A stretch of DNA of 64,000 bases from Neocallimastix lanati (nom. inval.) (taxonomy: Eukaryota > Neocallimastigomycota > Neocallimastigomycetes > Neocallimastigales > Neocallimastigaceae), in the NCBI GenBank assembly GCA_016946835.1, contig JACVTC010000109.1, positions 282,501 through 346,500 on the forward strand, read 5' to 3'. The position numbers were made by a program, and so were the translations under genes. Positions 14,121-32,793 of the stretch are shown here, piece by piece. The notes under the pieces are model-generated. The model worked only from the letters and a program-made list of their open reading frames with translations, was not told the origin of the DNA and did no database searches. How positions within the stretch are numbered: position 1 is the stretch's first letter; the number at the start of each line of letters is the position of its first letter.

Positions 14121-15216
14121 CTAAACATTTTAAATTTATTTTTATTATATTTTTATTTATAATACAATTATATATATATTTCATTTGAAAATAATAAATT
14201 CATCATTTTAAATTGGAATTTCATAATTAATTTTATTTTATCATTATTATTTTTTTTATATAACGTTTGTGATATAAAATATAGATATAAAAATATATTA
14301 TAAATAATGAAAATAAATAATTAGAAATTTTATTAATAGTAATTTAATAAATTAGTATTTTCCTTATTCTTTTTTCCTTATTTTTTTTATAATATTAAAA
14401 AATAAAATATTTATATAAATTTTATTATTATTATTATTTTTAATATAACCTATGGTTTCTTTTAATTTTATCTACTTTAATTTATACATATCAAAATTCA
14501 TTTTTTTTATTTAATTTTATTATTACCTTTACTTCTTAACTACAGGTACTAAGTTTTAATAAAAAAAACAAAGTGTAGTATTTTTAATAATAACACGATT
14601 TTCCTCTTATATATAAATTTGTAATTTATTAAATTATTCTTTAAATTTTTCTTACAGTATATTCTGTATATTCAATATATCTTTTTTTTTTTATTTTTTT
14701 TTTTTTTAAATTTTTTCTTTAATTTTGATTTGTTAAAATTCTATATTAATATAATATACTATAATATATATAATATATAATAATTTTTAATTTAATATAT
14801 TTAATTGAATTTTTTTAAAAATAATAATATAATAAAAAAAAATAAAAAAAAAGATTAAAAAAAAAAAAAAAAAGATTAATCTAGCCAATAGTGTCATAGA
14901 AAAATTTTAAAAATGTAACAAATTTATAAGTTGATTAAAAATTTCATTTTCGAGCTTTTTTCGTGAATTCCTAATATTATTAATCTATCGAAAATTATAA
15001 TTAAAATTTTTCTAAAAAAAATTAATTTTTTTTAATAAAACAATAAAACAAAAAACAAAACAAAAAAATAAGATAAAGTATTTTATAAAAACAAAGACTA
15101 TGTATAATTTTACCGTTGATTATACATTTATTTTATTTTACTTTTATTTTTATTTTTTAATTTTTTTTTTGATATAAATATAAAATTTCTTTATATAATA
15201 ATCATAAAAATCCATT

Positions 15217-15255
15217 CATAATATATCTAAATTTTCAAAATTTAGATATATTATG
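15217..15255. repeat. Perfect 19-bp palindrome with 1-base spacer
   Basis: The left arm 15217-15235 (begins CATAATATATC) is the exact reverse complement of the right arm 15237-15255, around a single C. It lies in the gene desert. Confidence 0.85.
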
Positions 15256-16083
15256 ACTTTAAATTTGAAATTCTAAATTTTCTGAATTTTAATAAATTTT
15301 ATAATTTATTATAAATGAAAAATCGAAGTTTAAATCTTCATAAAATTTAATCTTTTTTTTTTTTTTTTTTTAAATAGTTATATATTATTTGTAAATTTAA
15401 TTTAATTATTTTCTTTATCGATATATATATTAAATATATATATATTTAATAAACATAAAGTTTTTTTCCGTTAATATATTTCAATATAATTTAATTATTA
15501 ATTTATTTATTTCAAATGATTTAATATGATGATAAAATTTTATTTTAACAGAAAAAAAAAAGTACATTAGAAAAGTATAATCAAAAAATTAAAGTTTTAA
15601 TTTTTAAAAATGAAGGATAGTTATAATATATATGTAATTATTTTTTCTTCTAAATTCACTAAACATTATCCAAAAATAGTGTATCAGTAATAATTATATA
15701 TTAAATAGTTTTAATAACAAAAAATACATTTTTTTTTTTTTTTAATTTTAATAAATTTTAAGTTTTTTTATTTTATTAGATATAAAGATTTTTCATTTTT
15801 TTTATGGTCTTTCGTGAATAAAATCATGAAATAAGTCAAAATATCAATAATACCCTTAAATAAAAATTTTAAATATATATTTATATATATAGTAACAAAG
15901 ATCATTCAATACTTCTAAAATGATTTAAATAGTTTTTGTTCATTTTTTATGATTTTTTTTTTTTTTTTTTTTTAATTTTTATATAATATATATTTTAATA
16001 TATTATACGAACATAAAAAAATATATATGAATCATTTAATTAAATTATCAATAAAAAAAAAAATAATTTTTAGTATTTTTAAA

Positions 16084-16440
16084 AACCTGGTTGTTGGTTC
16101 GTGGGCTATCATACATAAGGTTAGTACTATTGACAAGATTTAGGATAATAATATATCAACAAGATACTGTCCTAAATGTGGGCCTGAGAAGATTGCACCG
16201 AGTACTATCATTTAATATAGTTACATGGGAATTACTAGCATTTTGGTATATAATTTAATGTATCCATGTATATATATTTTCTACTTAAAGTAATGTAGAT
16301 ATATTCTGTTAAATTGAAATCTTTCTGACGTTTTATGAATTTACATAGGTTAGGTTATATTGACCTTGCTTCAAAGGGAAGTTAGGAACTGAAGAAGCCC
16401 TCCGAGAAAAAAGCGTACTTGAAAAATTCTCAGCATATAA
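16084..16440. other. Compositionally distinct island, unassigned
   Basis: This stretch is much less AT-rich and less repetitive than its surroundings. It contains a possible hairpin (TTTAGGA at 16139-16145 with TCCTAAA at 16170-16176), and the motif CATAAGGTTAG at its start recurs as CATAGGTTAGG near 16345. On the + strand a short frame gives fragments such as TRYCPKCG, but every frame is interrupted by stops. It could be a decayed gene or transposon relic or an unrecognised structured RNA. I could not match it to any tRNA, 5S, U1-U6 or RNase P motif. Confidence 0.35.
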
Positions 16441-17678
16441 AAAAAATAATAAAAATTAATGAGCTTGAATTTATTAAAAATAAATTAATGAGTTGAAATA
16501 TTGTATAGTCATTTAAAGGCGATAAATAATAATATCTTTACATATTCCCTTTTTTCCTATTTTGTCATTTTGAAAAATAAAAGAAATATTATATTATAAT
16601 AAAATTTTAATATTTAAATATACTTTTTTTTTTTCTTTTTATAATATAAATAAATAGAAATTAATTATTTCGTTTTATTTCTGGTAATTAAGATATTATT
16701 TTTATAAGAATGTATATAAATTGTATTATTAATAAATATATGAATAAAAAATAATAAATTTATTTTGCAATATTAAATTCTTCTTCATAATTATTAATGA
16801 TAAATTAATTTTTTTTTAAATAGGAATGATATTAAAAGTAATAGAATTCTTATTATAATATATTTTTATATATTTTAGTAATTTGAAATATTTAAATTTA
16901 TACTAAAAATAGCTTTTTATTTATTTAAAAAGAATTAATAAAAAAAAAAATTTTTTTCCCTTTTTTTTCTAACCATATTATAATTTTTTTATACTTTTCA
17001 TAATGTTCTTCAGAAAATTTATCTTGTATTTTGTTCTCTTTATATTAAACATACGATCAGAAAATAAGGAAAATATAGTACTATATATTTTATTTTACAT
17101 CAATTTGCCTCAATTTTTAAAATGCTCAGTGAAGTCATGAAAATTTTAGATGTATTATAAAAAATACCATAAGAATATAATTGACTTGCTAGAAGCCAAT
17201 TATTCCTATTATATTTTTTTTAATCATTAAATTGTAGTTTTTTAAGTCACTTAAGTCACTTTTTTTTTTATATATATATACTTTTCATCACTTTATTTCT
17301 ATTGATGATAAATGATTTTTTTTTTTTTTTTTTTACTTTGAAAGAAAACTTTTTTTCAAATAAACATGTTGAAAAAAAACTTTACACTAATGTATATTAT
17401 TAACAAAACTTTAAAAATAATAGAGATTATTAACAATCTTTATTACTAATGTATATTTTTTACGATCTTTGTTAATAACGAAATTTAAAAATATATATAT
17501 TTTTTTAATTGAAACTTTAATAAATAAAGAAAAATCTATATTTTATGTATTAATGTGAATATGTCAAATTAATTAAAACATAGATTTTAAGGAAAGTAAA
17601 CGAATATAATTTAGAATAAATTATATAATCGCTGTGAAAGAAACAGAAAGAATAAAATATAAAATTAATTCTTCATTA

Positions 17679-17712
<34 letters not shown>

Positions 17713-18652
17713 TTAAAGAAAAATATTTATATTTATTTTAACAATGATCTAATTTTTGAATAATATCTATATGAAAATAATGAATACTTTAATTTTATGA
17801 AGTTATTAATTAATAATTAACCCTTTAGTTCTAGGGTTTGATTATTAATTTTAAAAATTTTTGAAAGGAAATATATACATATATATAACATAATCATTAA
17901 CTTAATGGTAATGGAAATTAGCCTTAAGGACTCATAAGGAACAAATTTTGTAGTGAAATTTTTAATAAGATAATTAACGCTACATTTATTCTAAAAATTA
18001 ATAGTAATTAAAACAAACATATATAAAACAAAAGAAAAAGGTCAAAAAAAAGTTATTGTAAGAGAAATAGTTAATTATAAACTAAACAATATTATGAATT
18101 ATTATGATATTAAATAATATGTGAGAAATCTAAGTACATAAACTATTAATTAATATTATTCTAATTAAAATAAAATAAATTTAATGAAATTAATAGTAGA
18201 AAATTTTTGTTTCAACTATGCAAACGATAATATGAGTTCAATAAATTATTTAATAGAGTTATATAATTTATAATTGAAATGGTAATTTATTTAATAAAGC
18301 ATATTAAATAAAATTGAGTTATAATTGGTAGGAAGTCTACAAGAAAATTAGTTTCTGGTTAGAATAAGGCTATTCATATGATAGGTGGTTTAAAATTTTA
18401 TTATAAAGATGAAAAAAAAAAAGAGTAGTATAGTTCAATTCAAAAATTTGTAAGTGATATTACAGTTCGAAAATATATATTTGGAATAATTTAATTTGTT
18501 GAAATTCTAGAAACTAAAAATACTATCTATTTCAAAAACTAAAGTATAGTAGATTATAAAAAACATTATTTATATATTTATTTTATATAAATAAAGTTTT
18601 ATGGTTTATCAAAATACTTTGGTAATTTATCTATTAATATTTTATGAAGGGC

Positions 18653-18696
<44 letters not shown>

Positions 18697-18842
18697 CAAT
18701 TAATTGAATTATTTAAAGTACGATTCAAAGAGAATATAACTTAAATAATAATAAATAATTCAATTTAAACATTTATTACATAATTTATCCTTATTAAAAA
18801 TATATTTTATACATATGAATAAAAGTTTATATAATTATTTGT

Positions 18843-18887
<45 letters not shown>

Positions 18888-19210
18888 GACTGAAGACTTT
18901 TGTTTCCCCCATATGTTAATATAAGTGTATGATTAACTGCCATACCGGTACGACGTCGATCCCATATTATAAATGATATTAATATTAATTTTATTAATGT
19001 TAAGTAATAAATATAATTATAATGGTAATTAAAAAAAATTATGATAATAGAAATAATGAAAATATTTATATCATAATAATTAAAAGAATAAATAATAAAA
19101 CCGTATTAATAAATAATAAAAAATAATAACAATAATAGTAATAAAATACTAATATTAATAAAATAATAATAATATAAGGAAAAAATATATATATATGTAA
19201 TAGAAATTAT

Positions 19211-19241
19211 AATGACAGTAGTAATAATAATGATAGTAGTG

Positions 19242-19274
<33 letters not shown>

Positions 19275-19480
19275 GTAATAATAATAATAATAGTAATAAT
19301 AATAATAATAGAAATAGTTAAAAATAATAATAATAATAATAATAATAGTAATAGCTATAAATTAATTATAATAATAATAATAATAACAAAAATCGATATA
19401 AAATAATAATAATAATAATAATAATAATATTAATAATAGAAATCACTATAAAATAATAATAATAATAGAAATTGTTAATA
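19211..19480. repeat. Imperfect AAT/ATA/GTA triplet microsatellite
   Basis: A run of AAT-type triplets with scattered G substitutions. The open frames across it encode only Ile/Val or Asn homopolymer and are not genes. Confidence 0.8.
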
Positions 19481-20389
19481 ATAATAATGTAAAAAATAAA
19501 AAAGCATAAAATAAATAGATACAATTTTTAATATAAAAAAAGATTAATAAATTCATAATAAATAAAAATTAATATTATTATATAATTTATTTACATCAAC
19601 ATCACATATATGATAAATTTTATAAATAAATATAAATAATAATACCTAAATAGGTACTTTAAAAGTAAAAGTTTATTATACATTGAATGTTAGAATTTGA
19701 ATTAAACGGCACATATTTATATATATTTTATTTACAATTTCCATAAATGTATAGTACAATTAAAAAAGCTAGCCACGTAAATGAATTAATTAATATGAAA
19801 ATATGTAGTTAGATAGATCAAAAAAATTTTTAATATATATAAATTAAATCTATAAATTTTAATTATTATTATTTGTTGATTAGATGTTTTGTTAATAAAT
19901 CTATTAACATTAAGGCTAATTTATAATTAAAATTAGATATTTCCATATAAAGTATTATTTCATTAATTATAAAAGGAAATTTATAATTTAACCTAGTTGA
20001 ATTAGCCATTAAGGAAAAAAAAAAAGAATATACTAAATTAAAAAAAATTTAATATTATGAATATAATAAATTAAATTAATGATAAATCACAATATAATAT
20101 AATATAATATAATATATTTTACTATACGTATTATATTATATAGTCAAATACCTTTATAAATTTAATAAAATTGTTTTAAAAAAATAAAATAAAATTTGGA
20201 TATAAAACATTATTTAAATTTTTTATATATAGTTTAGATAAAAATTTTAAAAACGTAAATAATGGTAATTTAAAAAACATTTTTTATTTATAATTAAGGA
20301 CTTATTTAAATATTAGTAATTAATAGTTATAAATATAGGAGTAAATACTTATGTAAGTTTTAATAATTATTTTTATTAATTTTATAATT

Positions 20390-20425
<36 letters not shown>

Positions 20426-20920
20426 TCTATAATATATGCAAACAAAATATCGTTAAAATAACCATAAGAACAATTTTAAGAGTCAAAATACTATAACATT
20501 AAGAAGTTTATGCAATGATATTTTTAAATATAAATTTTGGTTCATTAATTATTTATAGTTTTTTAATAATTAATAAATATTTTTAAAATTTTTAAGGTTT
20601 TTAAAGTATGATGACTATCATGACTTTCAAGAGAAATTTAAATTTTTTTATTAGGAGGGCAGTTAATTATTCAAAATAAGAAATATGATAGAAGTTAATA
20701 CTAATTTATTTATTTCAAATAAATAAATAATAAAAATAGTTAATAGTTAATAATAGATAATAAAATAAGTAACAAATGATATATAGTAAATAAAAACACA
20801 AAATAATGAATGAATGAATGAATAAATAAATAAATAAATAAATAATATATGATAAATAAATAAAAATAATGATAAAATAATAATATATTTATTAAAAGCA
20901 AAATAAATATTTAACCTTAA

Positions 20921-21096
20921 ATATTAAATATAAAATAATAATGATTGAAATAATTTTTTTCTATTACAAGAATATAATATTATTTTTGAAATTGATTTAT
21001 TTTTTAAAATATTAAATATAAAATAATAATGATTGAAATAATTTTTTTCTATTATAAGAATATAATATTATTTTTGAAATTGATTTATTTTTTAAA
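20921..21096. repeat. 88-bp tandem duplication
   Basis: Two nearly identical head-to-tail copies (starting at 20921 and 21009) of a unit beginning ATATTAAATATAAAATAATA. The only difference I noticed is CTATTACAAG versus CTATTATAAG. Confidence 0.8.
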
Positions 21097-22477
21097 ATAT
21101 ATTTAAACTATTCAATTTTTAATTTATATTAAACATAAAATTATTATTTATATTTAATATATAGAAAAAAGAAATAAATAAAAAAATTATTATTTATATT
21201 TAATACAACGAAGTAAATATTTTAACAAAGTCTTATTTAAAATATATATTTTTTTTATTTAATCATTTATTTATCAATAATTTTAATAATATTGAAAAGA
21301 ATAAAAAATATAAGCCAAGAAAATATGTCTTATTACTGTTTTTCTTTTATTTAAAATAAATAGCTTAAAATTATGAAATTTAAATATATTTTGTATAAAG
21401 GGTTTTTTTATTTTTTATTGTTATTTTTTTTGTTGCTAAATAAATACAAAATAAATAATTTCGACTATCTATTTATTAATAATAAAAAAAGTAATACATT
21501 TATTCTATTATTATTATGCCATTATTATTACTTTAGTATTATTATTTTAGTATTATTATTTTAGTATTATTCAATTATTTAATTATTAAGATATGTAGTT
21601 TTTATTTTTATTATTTTTTTAATTTTCCCTTTTTTTATTATTATTTTTTTAATATAATTCATTCCAGATTTTTGTTCTATTTATAATAAAATTTATTATT
21701 AAATAAAGTTTATATCTATATAAATATATATTTTTTTTAAAAAAACACTTTACCCAAAAAATTTAGGAAATAATTACCTAATAATATTTTAATATCAATA
21801 TAGGATTGATTGATTAAATAATTAATGACATATACTATTTTAATTAATATGTATTATATACGAACACAATAAAAATAATAAACTATATTATTTATTATTT
21901 ATTATTCAATTATTTATTATTATTTCCAATTTAATCAAATTTCATTAATAAAGATTTATTGTATATATAACAATACACTTTAAATATATATACAATTGAT
22001 AAAATTATTAAAATTATTAAACATAAAAGATATTAAAATTTATGAATGTATTATGTATTATATTAAAATATATTAATTCTATTATTTTATAGTATGATAA
22101 ATAATAATTATTGTTTTTAATGTATTTGAAATATAAAAGTATCATTTTAATATAATATATATAATATATTGTATCAATAAGTTAAATATACAATAAATAT
22201 ACTAAAATATTATTATTTTTATATTAAATATTTATAATCTAATTTTTTTTATATTATTATTAACTAATTTTTTTTTTAAAAATTTTATTATTAAATTTTT
22301 AAAAATTTAAAACATAGTAATAATATATATATAATATACTATTTATATATAATATTATAATATTATAATATTATTTATATAATTAAATTTATAGGTAGGC
22401 AGTAATTTTTATTATTATTGTTATTAATATTTTATAAAATTTCAAATTTTTTTTAATATTTTTTTACTTTGCGATAT

Positions 22478-22563
22478 TTTCTCTCACTCTTTCTCTCTTT
22501 TTTTTTTTTTTTTTTTTTTTTCTTTCTTCTTCTTCTTCTTCTTCACTTTCTTTTTTTCTTTTG
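22478..22563. other. Polypyrimidine (C/T) tract
   Basis: About 85 bases, nearly all C and T on the + strand, with CTCT and TTC repeats around a T homopolymer. It lies about 0.95 kb upstream of the PTC7-like start codon. A promoter-proximal role is possible but not shown by the sequence. Confidence 0.5.
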
Positions 22564-23502
22564 GTTCCTTATCATTAAAATATTAATAATAATTGAATTA
22601 TTATTAAAGTAAATTATTAAGAAAGAGATTAATTTTATTTATAGATGAAAGTTTATTTTTAATAATTATTATTAAAAATAATTAAACTTTCAATTTAATT
22701 TCTCTTGCCCTTAATATTCAATAAATAAACATTACCTATCTTCATTTAACATATTCATATATTAAATTTTCTTTGTATTAGCTAAGGCTAATTTAATAAT
22801 ATATTTTTTTTTTTTAAAAACAATCAAAATACAAAAAAAAAAAAAGAGAAAAACAAAACAAAACAATAAACAAACAATAATTTATTTAATATCTCTATTC
22901 ATTTTGACAGTTATAACAAAACATAATGTAATTATTTATTTATTAAATATAAATATGAATAAATGAATAAATAAGTGAAGAGTTAATTCATTAAAAAAAA
23001 AGATTTATAGTTTTATAAAATAAATATATAAATAAAAGAAATTTAGAATTAAAGAAGTAAATAATAGAAAATAAATAAACTATTAAAACAAAAAGGATTA
23101 TTAATAATAAATATAATAAATTAATAAATATATTTTAATATAAAAAAATTATAAAGTTTAAAGTTTATAAAAATATAGATATATATAAATAGAATTATCT
23201 TGATAAAAATTTTATATATAAATATTAGTAATTATTAAAAAAAAATATGTTCTGATATATATTAATTTATAATAATTTTATTAATAACAAAATATTATAT
23301 ATATATATATATATTATTTTTAAAAATATATACTGTATACTAAATCATTAAATTTTTTAAAATTGAAACGAAATATTAAATAGTTTCATTTATTACTCTT
23401 TATTTATTATTTTTGGAATAATATATTAAATAAATAAAAAGTAATATAAATAATAATAAAAATAATAAAAAAAAAAAAATAAATAAAAAAACATATAAAT
23501 CA

Positions 23503-25891
23503 ATGTATAATAAATTTAATAATATTCAAACATACAGGAATAACTTATATACTTTAAATTCAGTTGATTTAATAAGTGTATTTCCAAAACAAAAATTAAT
23601 TAATAATAATTTATCAAAATCAATTCAAACCCCAATAACTTTTCTAAGTGCAAATTATTTAAGTCAAAATAATAATTTAAATCAATCTTTATTTTTACAA
23701 TCGGATTTAAATAATAAATCTTTATATCAAGAAAACGATATTATTTCAAAAAATTTATCAACATTAAATAATACTTCAAAAACATTTAATATAAACAATA
23801 TACCTTTTGAACCATCTGTTGAAATTTATCATTTAGGAAAACAAAATAATACAATGGTTGAAGAAACCCAAATTTTAGACAATACGCAACCGGTTATTAT
23901 CAATGAAAATATTGAGAAGAATGCCTTTAAAGACATTTCATTGACGAATAATCAAGAAGATATAGATGTACTTTCTGAAAGTGATGGTGATTCAGATGAT
24001 GCTAAAACAAAAATTAATGAAGGTACATTTTTTTTTAGTAATATTTACATATATTTTTTTAACGGTTAAAATTAAATATTAATGAATATGTTTTCTTAAA
24101 AATAGATATTTCACATGACTTAGATCATGTTGATACGGAAAGTGATGTGAGTTCAATAGGTTCTATAGGTATGCTTTATTAATATAATATAAATATAATA
24201 ACATTATGAATTTTGAAAATGAAAGTTAATTATATATTAAAAACTTATATTATAATAGATGAATTGGATATTTTAGGTGATAGTCACTTCGATAAAAAAG
24301 ATAATATCAATGATAATTTATATGCTGCTAAGATAAAGCTTCAAGATGCAGAAAAAACTGATTCTGAAGCTACTATTGTTTCTTCACCAAGTATTACTCA
24401 TAGTGATGATTCGTTAGTAGGGGATTTAGAAAATCGTCATACTAATGTGTTTAAAATTTTGTAAATATTTATTTTATTTTATAACATTTATTTTTTGTAT
24501 CCATTTAAAATTTTTCTTTAATTATTTTTATATTCTTTTATTTATTTTTATTTATTTATTTATTTTTGAATTTATAATAATCATTATATAAATTTAAATA
24601 ATTAATATAATTTTTGTTAATAATAGATATTCATGCTGTAATGAACCAAAGAATTATCGTACAACTAGTTTACCAGCTATTTGTAAAAAAGATTGTGGTG
24701 AAGATGCTTATTTTGAATTAGATCAAAAGAATTTCATGGTTTTTGGTATTGCTGATGGCGTTGGTGGATGGAATAAATCTGGAGTAGATCCAAGTCTTTT
24801 TGCATGGGATTTAATGAACTCTTGCAAGGAAGCTTCAGAATATTTAGAAGATTGGCCAGATCCAAAAACTATTTTAATTGATGGTTATGATACAGTGGTA
24901 AGAAAAAAAGAAGTAAAAGCAGGAAGTTCTACAGCGTGCATTTTAACATTAGATAAGGTAAAGATGATTTTTTTTTTTTTTTTTTTTTTTTGTGTGTGAA
25001 TTATAATAATGTTATTAATCAAGGAAAAAAATATTATTTAATTATGATTTAAATATATAATTACTACTACTACTAATAATAATAATAATAATAATGTTTC
25101 TTGTACAAAAATTTATATATAATTTATAATTTGTAAAAAAAAGATATCAGGTATTGTTTATAGTACTAATTTAGGAGATTCGGGATTTACTGTTATAAGA
25201 GATAATAAAGTTATTTTCAAAACTCAAGAACAACAACATTACTTCAATGCTCCATATCAATTATCAATTATTCCAGATACCTCAGTTGCTTATTTACAAA
25301 ATACCCCTCATGACGCTTATGATGATCAATTAACTGTAGAAGAAGGTGATGTTATTGTTATGGGTACTGATGGCCTATGGGATAATATGTATGATGAAGA
25401 TATAATAAATATACTAAAAGATAAAATTAATGATATTAAGGAAAGAAAAGCTGAAGTTAAAAATAGAGAAGAATATTTAAAATGGGAGAAGGATACTAAT
25501 GAAGTACTTTCTGGACTATCTTTCCAATTAACTCAACAAGCTAAAAAATATTCCCAAGATTGGTATAGAGAAAGTCCATTTTCAAAAAAATTTAATAATG
25601 CAGGTCAATATTATTCTGGAGGGTAAATATTATTTTATTAAATTATATATTATTATTTTAATAATTTTTATCTATAAAATATATTGTATATAATATTTTT
25701 TTTTACAATTTTATATTTTTGTTTTTATTTTTTTTTTTTAAATATAAATAAAATTCATTTATTAATATATTTATCATTTATTAATATATTTTTTAAATAA
25801 TAATAAATAAATCAATAGAAAAATTGATGATATTACAATAATACTTATGTATGTCACTTACGATAGATATACTTTATCCAAACCAAAATAA
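23503..25891 (+). CDS. PTC7: PTC7-like PP2C-family protein phosphatase
   Basis: Metal-dependent Ser/Thr phosphatase of the PP2C/SpoIIE-like group that includes yeast Ptc7 and PPTC7. Six exons: 23503-24022, 24106-24168, 24259-24460, 24627-24957, 25144-25622, 25819-25891. All are GT-AG and phase-consistent, for about 555 residues. Residues 1-260 are Asn/Ser-rich and low in complexity, with an acidic segment in the middle. The phosphatase domain (about 265-548) carries the metal-binding series GEDAYF (about 285), ADGVGGW (about 305), GSSTACI, LGDSGF, TDGLWDN (about 447) and GKIDDITIIL (about 533), so it looks catalytically complete. Yeast Ptc7 acts in mitochondria on coenzyme Q synthesis. The extreme N-terminus here is basic and poor in acidic residues, so organelle targeting (a hydrogenosome in a gut fungus) is possible but unproven. 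Confidence 0.9.
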
Positions 25892-26683
25892 TTTATATAT
25901 AATTTTTTTTTTTTTTTAATTATACGTTTATTTTTTCATTTATAAATAATCCTTTTTTATTATTTTAAAATCATAATTTCTTAATAATTTAATCTTTTAT
26001 TTTAAAAATTCGCCTTTTTTATTTAAAAAAGTATACTATTGTTATTATATTATTATTATTATTATTATTATTATTTTTATTTATAATAATATTAATTAAG
26101 ATAAAAATAATAATATAAAAGAAAAAAAAAAGTTTTTTATTTGAAAATATATATATAAATGTATATATATTAGAAATAGAAATTAATGGGGAACAGAAAT
26201 TGAATAGGGAATAAAAATATATATGTTTATATTTAATATAAATTTAATTTTTTAAATAGTATATACATTTTTTTTTTTAATCATAAAATTGGATATATTT
26301 ATTTTATTACCCATTTAGTATTTTTATTCAAATTATTATTATTAATTTTTTAATAAAATTGAAAATAAATAATAGTAATAATAATAAATAAAAAAAGAAA
26401 AAATTTTTTTAAAAATAAATAAATCATATATATATCTATTTTTCTTTTTATTGATTTACGATTTACATTTACTATTATTATTATTTTTATAATAGAACTT
26501 TTTAAAATTTTTTATGAATAAGTAAATAAATAAAAATAAGTACAATAGTTAAAAATAATAATAATAATAATAAAAAAAAAAAAAAGGAACAATCAAAACA
26601 AATAAAAATATAAATAAATAAAAGTTAATTTAAAAAAAAAAAAAAATTGTCAAAAATTATAAATTTGTTTTAATTATTATATA

Positions 26684-26750
<67 letters not shown>

Positions 26751-26983
26751 ATTATTTATATTTTTATTTTTATTTTTTTTAAATCATATATATTGTTACA
26801 CAAAATTAAGGTATTTTTTTTTTTTATATTTCATTTATTAATTTATAATTATTAACTAATAATAAATTAAATTTAAAGTCGGAAATTGAAATTATATATT
26901 AAATTTTTATTTTTTTTTTTAATAAATTATATATTTGATAAAAAAAAAAATAAATCTTTTTATTTTTATTATTAATATTATTA

Positions 26984-27014
<31 letters not shown>

Positions 27015-27206
27015 GAAATAAAATTATATATAAAAGAAATATAATAATAATTCATTATTATTCATCATTTATTTATTTAATTATTATTAATTATTATTTA
27101 TTCTTATTTATTCATTATTTAATATTATTGATAAAAAAATTAAAATATAAAGTATAAAAAAAAAAAAAAAAAAAAGGAAAAAAAGGAAAAAAAAGGAAAA
27201 AAGAAA
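25892..27206. other. AT-rich intergenic between two + strand genes
   Basis: Presumed 3' flank of the phosphatase gene and 5' flank of the DNAAF4 gene. Only T tracts, ATT repeats and a tetranucleotide microsatellite are visible. A purine-rich AAAAGG-repeat leader (27175-27206) immediately precedes the next ATG. Confidence 0.65.
26683..26752. repeat. (AAAT)n tetranucleotide microsatellite
   Basis: About 17 uninterrupted AAAT units. Confidence 0.9.
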
Positions 27207-32146
<4,940 letters not shown>

Positions 32147-32793
32147 AATATTAAAAAAAATATATTTAAAAAATAAAAATATATATATATATTAAATATA
32201 TTAAATGAATATAGTCTATTATAATAATAAAATAATAATAGTCAAAAAGTCAATAATTTATTAAGTAGTATTTAAAATAAAATAATTATATTAATCTAAA
32301 AAAAAAAAAAAAAAAAAAAAAAATTATTTATATGAAAAAACTAAATTATTTATATTTATGTATTTATTTTAAATGATCTTATATATATATATATATATAT
32401 TTTATTACAATTTAAATATATTATAAATATATAAAGATTATATATTAATGTAAATTAAAAATAAATACAAAAAATAAATAAAAAAAAAAATAAAAATTAA
32501 AAAGTAAAAATTAAAAAGTAAAGTTAATGGAATACAATGAAAATAAAAGAGAAAAATTATTAAAGTAATTATTGAAATCATTTTTTTTTTTTTTTAACAG
32601 CAGTAAACTTGCTTCATCATCTTTATTAATTAAATATATGATAAAATACATGTAATAAAAGAAAAAAAAGATAAAAAAATAAACAAAAAATAAAACACAA
32701 AATAAAATAAAATAATGGTATAATATATTCTAGTTTCATTTAATTAATATTTGTAAGACTTCACAAGGGCATTATTATACTGAAGTATAATAA
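32147..32793. other. Convergent intergenic spacer
   Basis: Poly(A), TA and AAAT tracts between the 3' ends of the + strand DNAAF4 gene and the - strand frame that follows. Nothing else recognised. Confidence 0.6.

Larger units (their letters stand above)
14121..23502. other. 9.4-kb gene-poor AT desert
   Basis: No supportable gene. It holds long T tracts (15354-15371, 17683-17711, 18661-18696, 18847-18884), ATA/AAT triplet runs (about 19210-19480), several AT-rich palindromes, an 88-bp tandem duplication (20921-21096), a pyrimidine tract (about 22478-22563) and a compositionally distinct island (16084-16440) described separately. Confidence 0.6.

Noticed and set aside
17820-17841. AACCCT ... 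AGGGTT inverted repeat, possible interstitial telomere repeat
   Set aside because: A single short inverted pair with no tandem TTAGGG array; chance or a minor hairpin.
18310-18540. Possible copia-type RNase H relic (GRKST and GYSYDRW fragments)
   Set aside because: The fragments lie in different frames and in the wrong order for the domain, with many stops; too weak to call.
18885-18965. Possible tRNA-like segment with GTCGATCCC
   Set aside because: No T-stem or acceptor-stem pairing could be built; no tRNA gene was supportable anywhere in the window.
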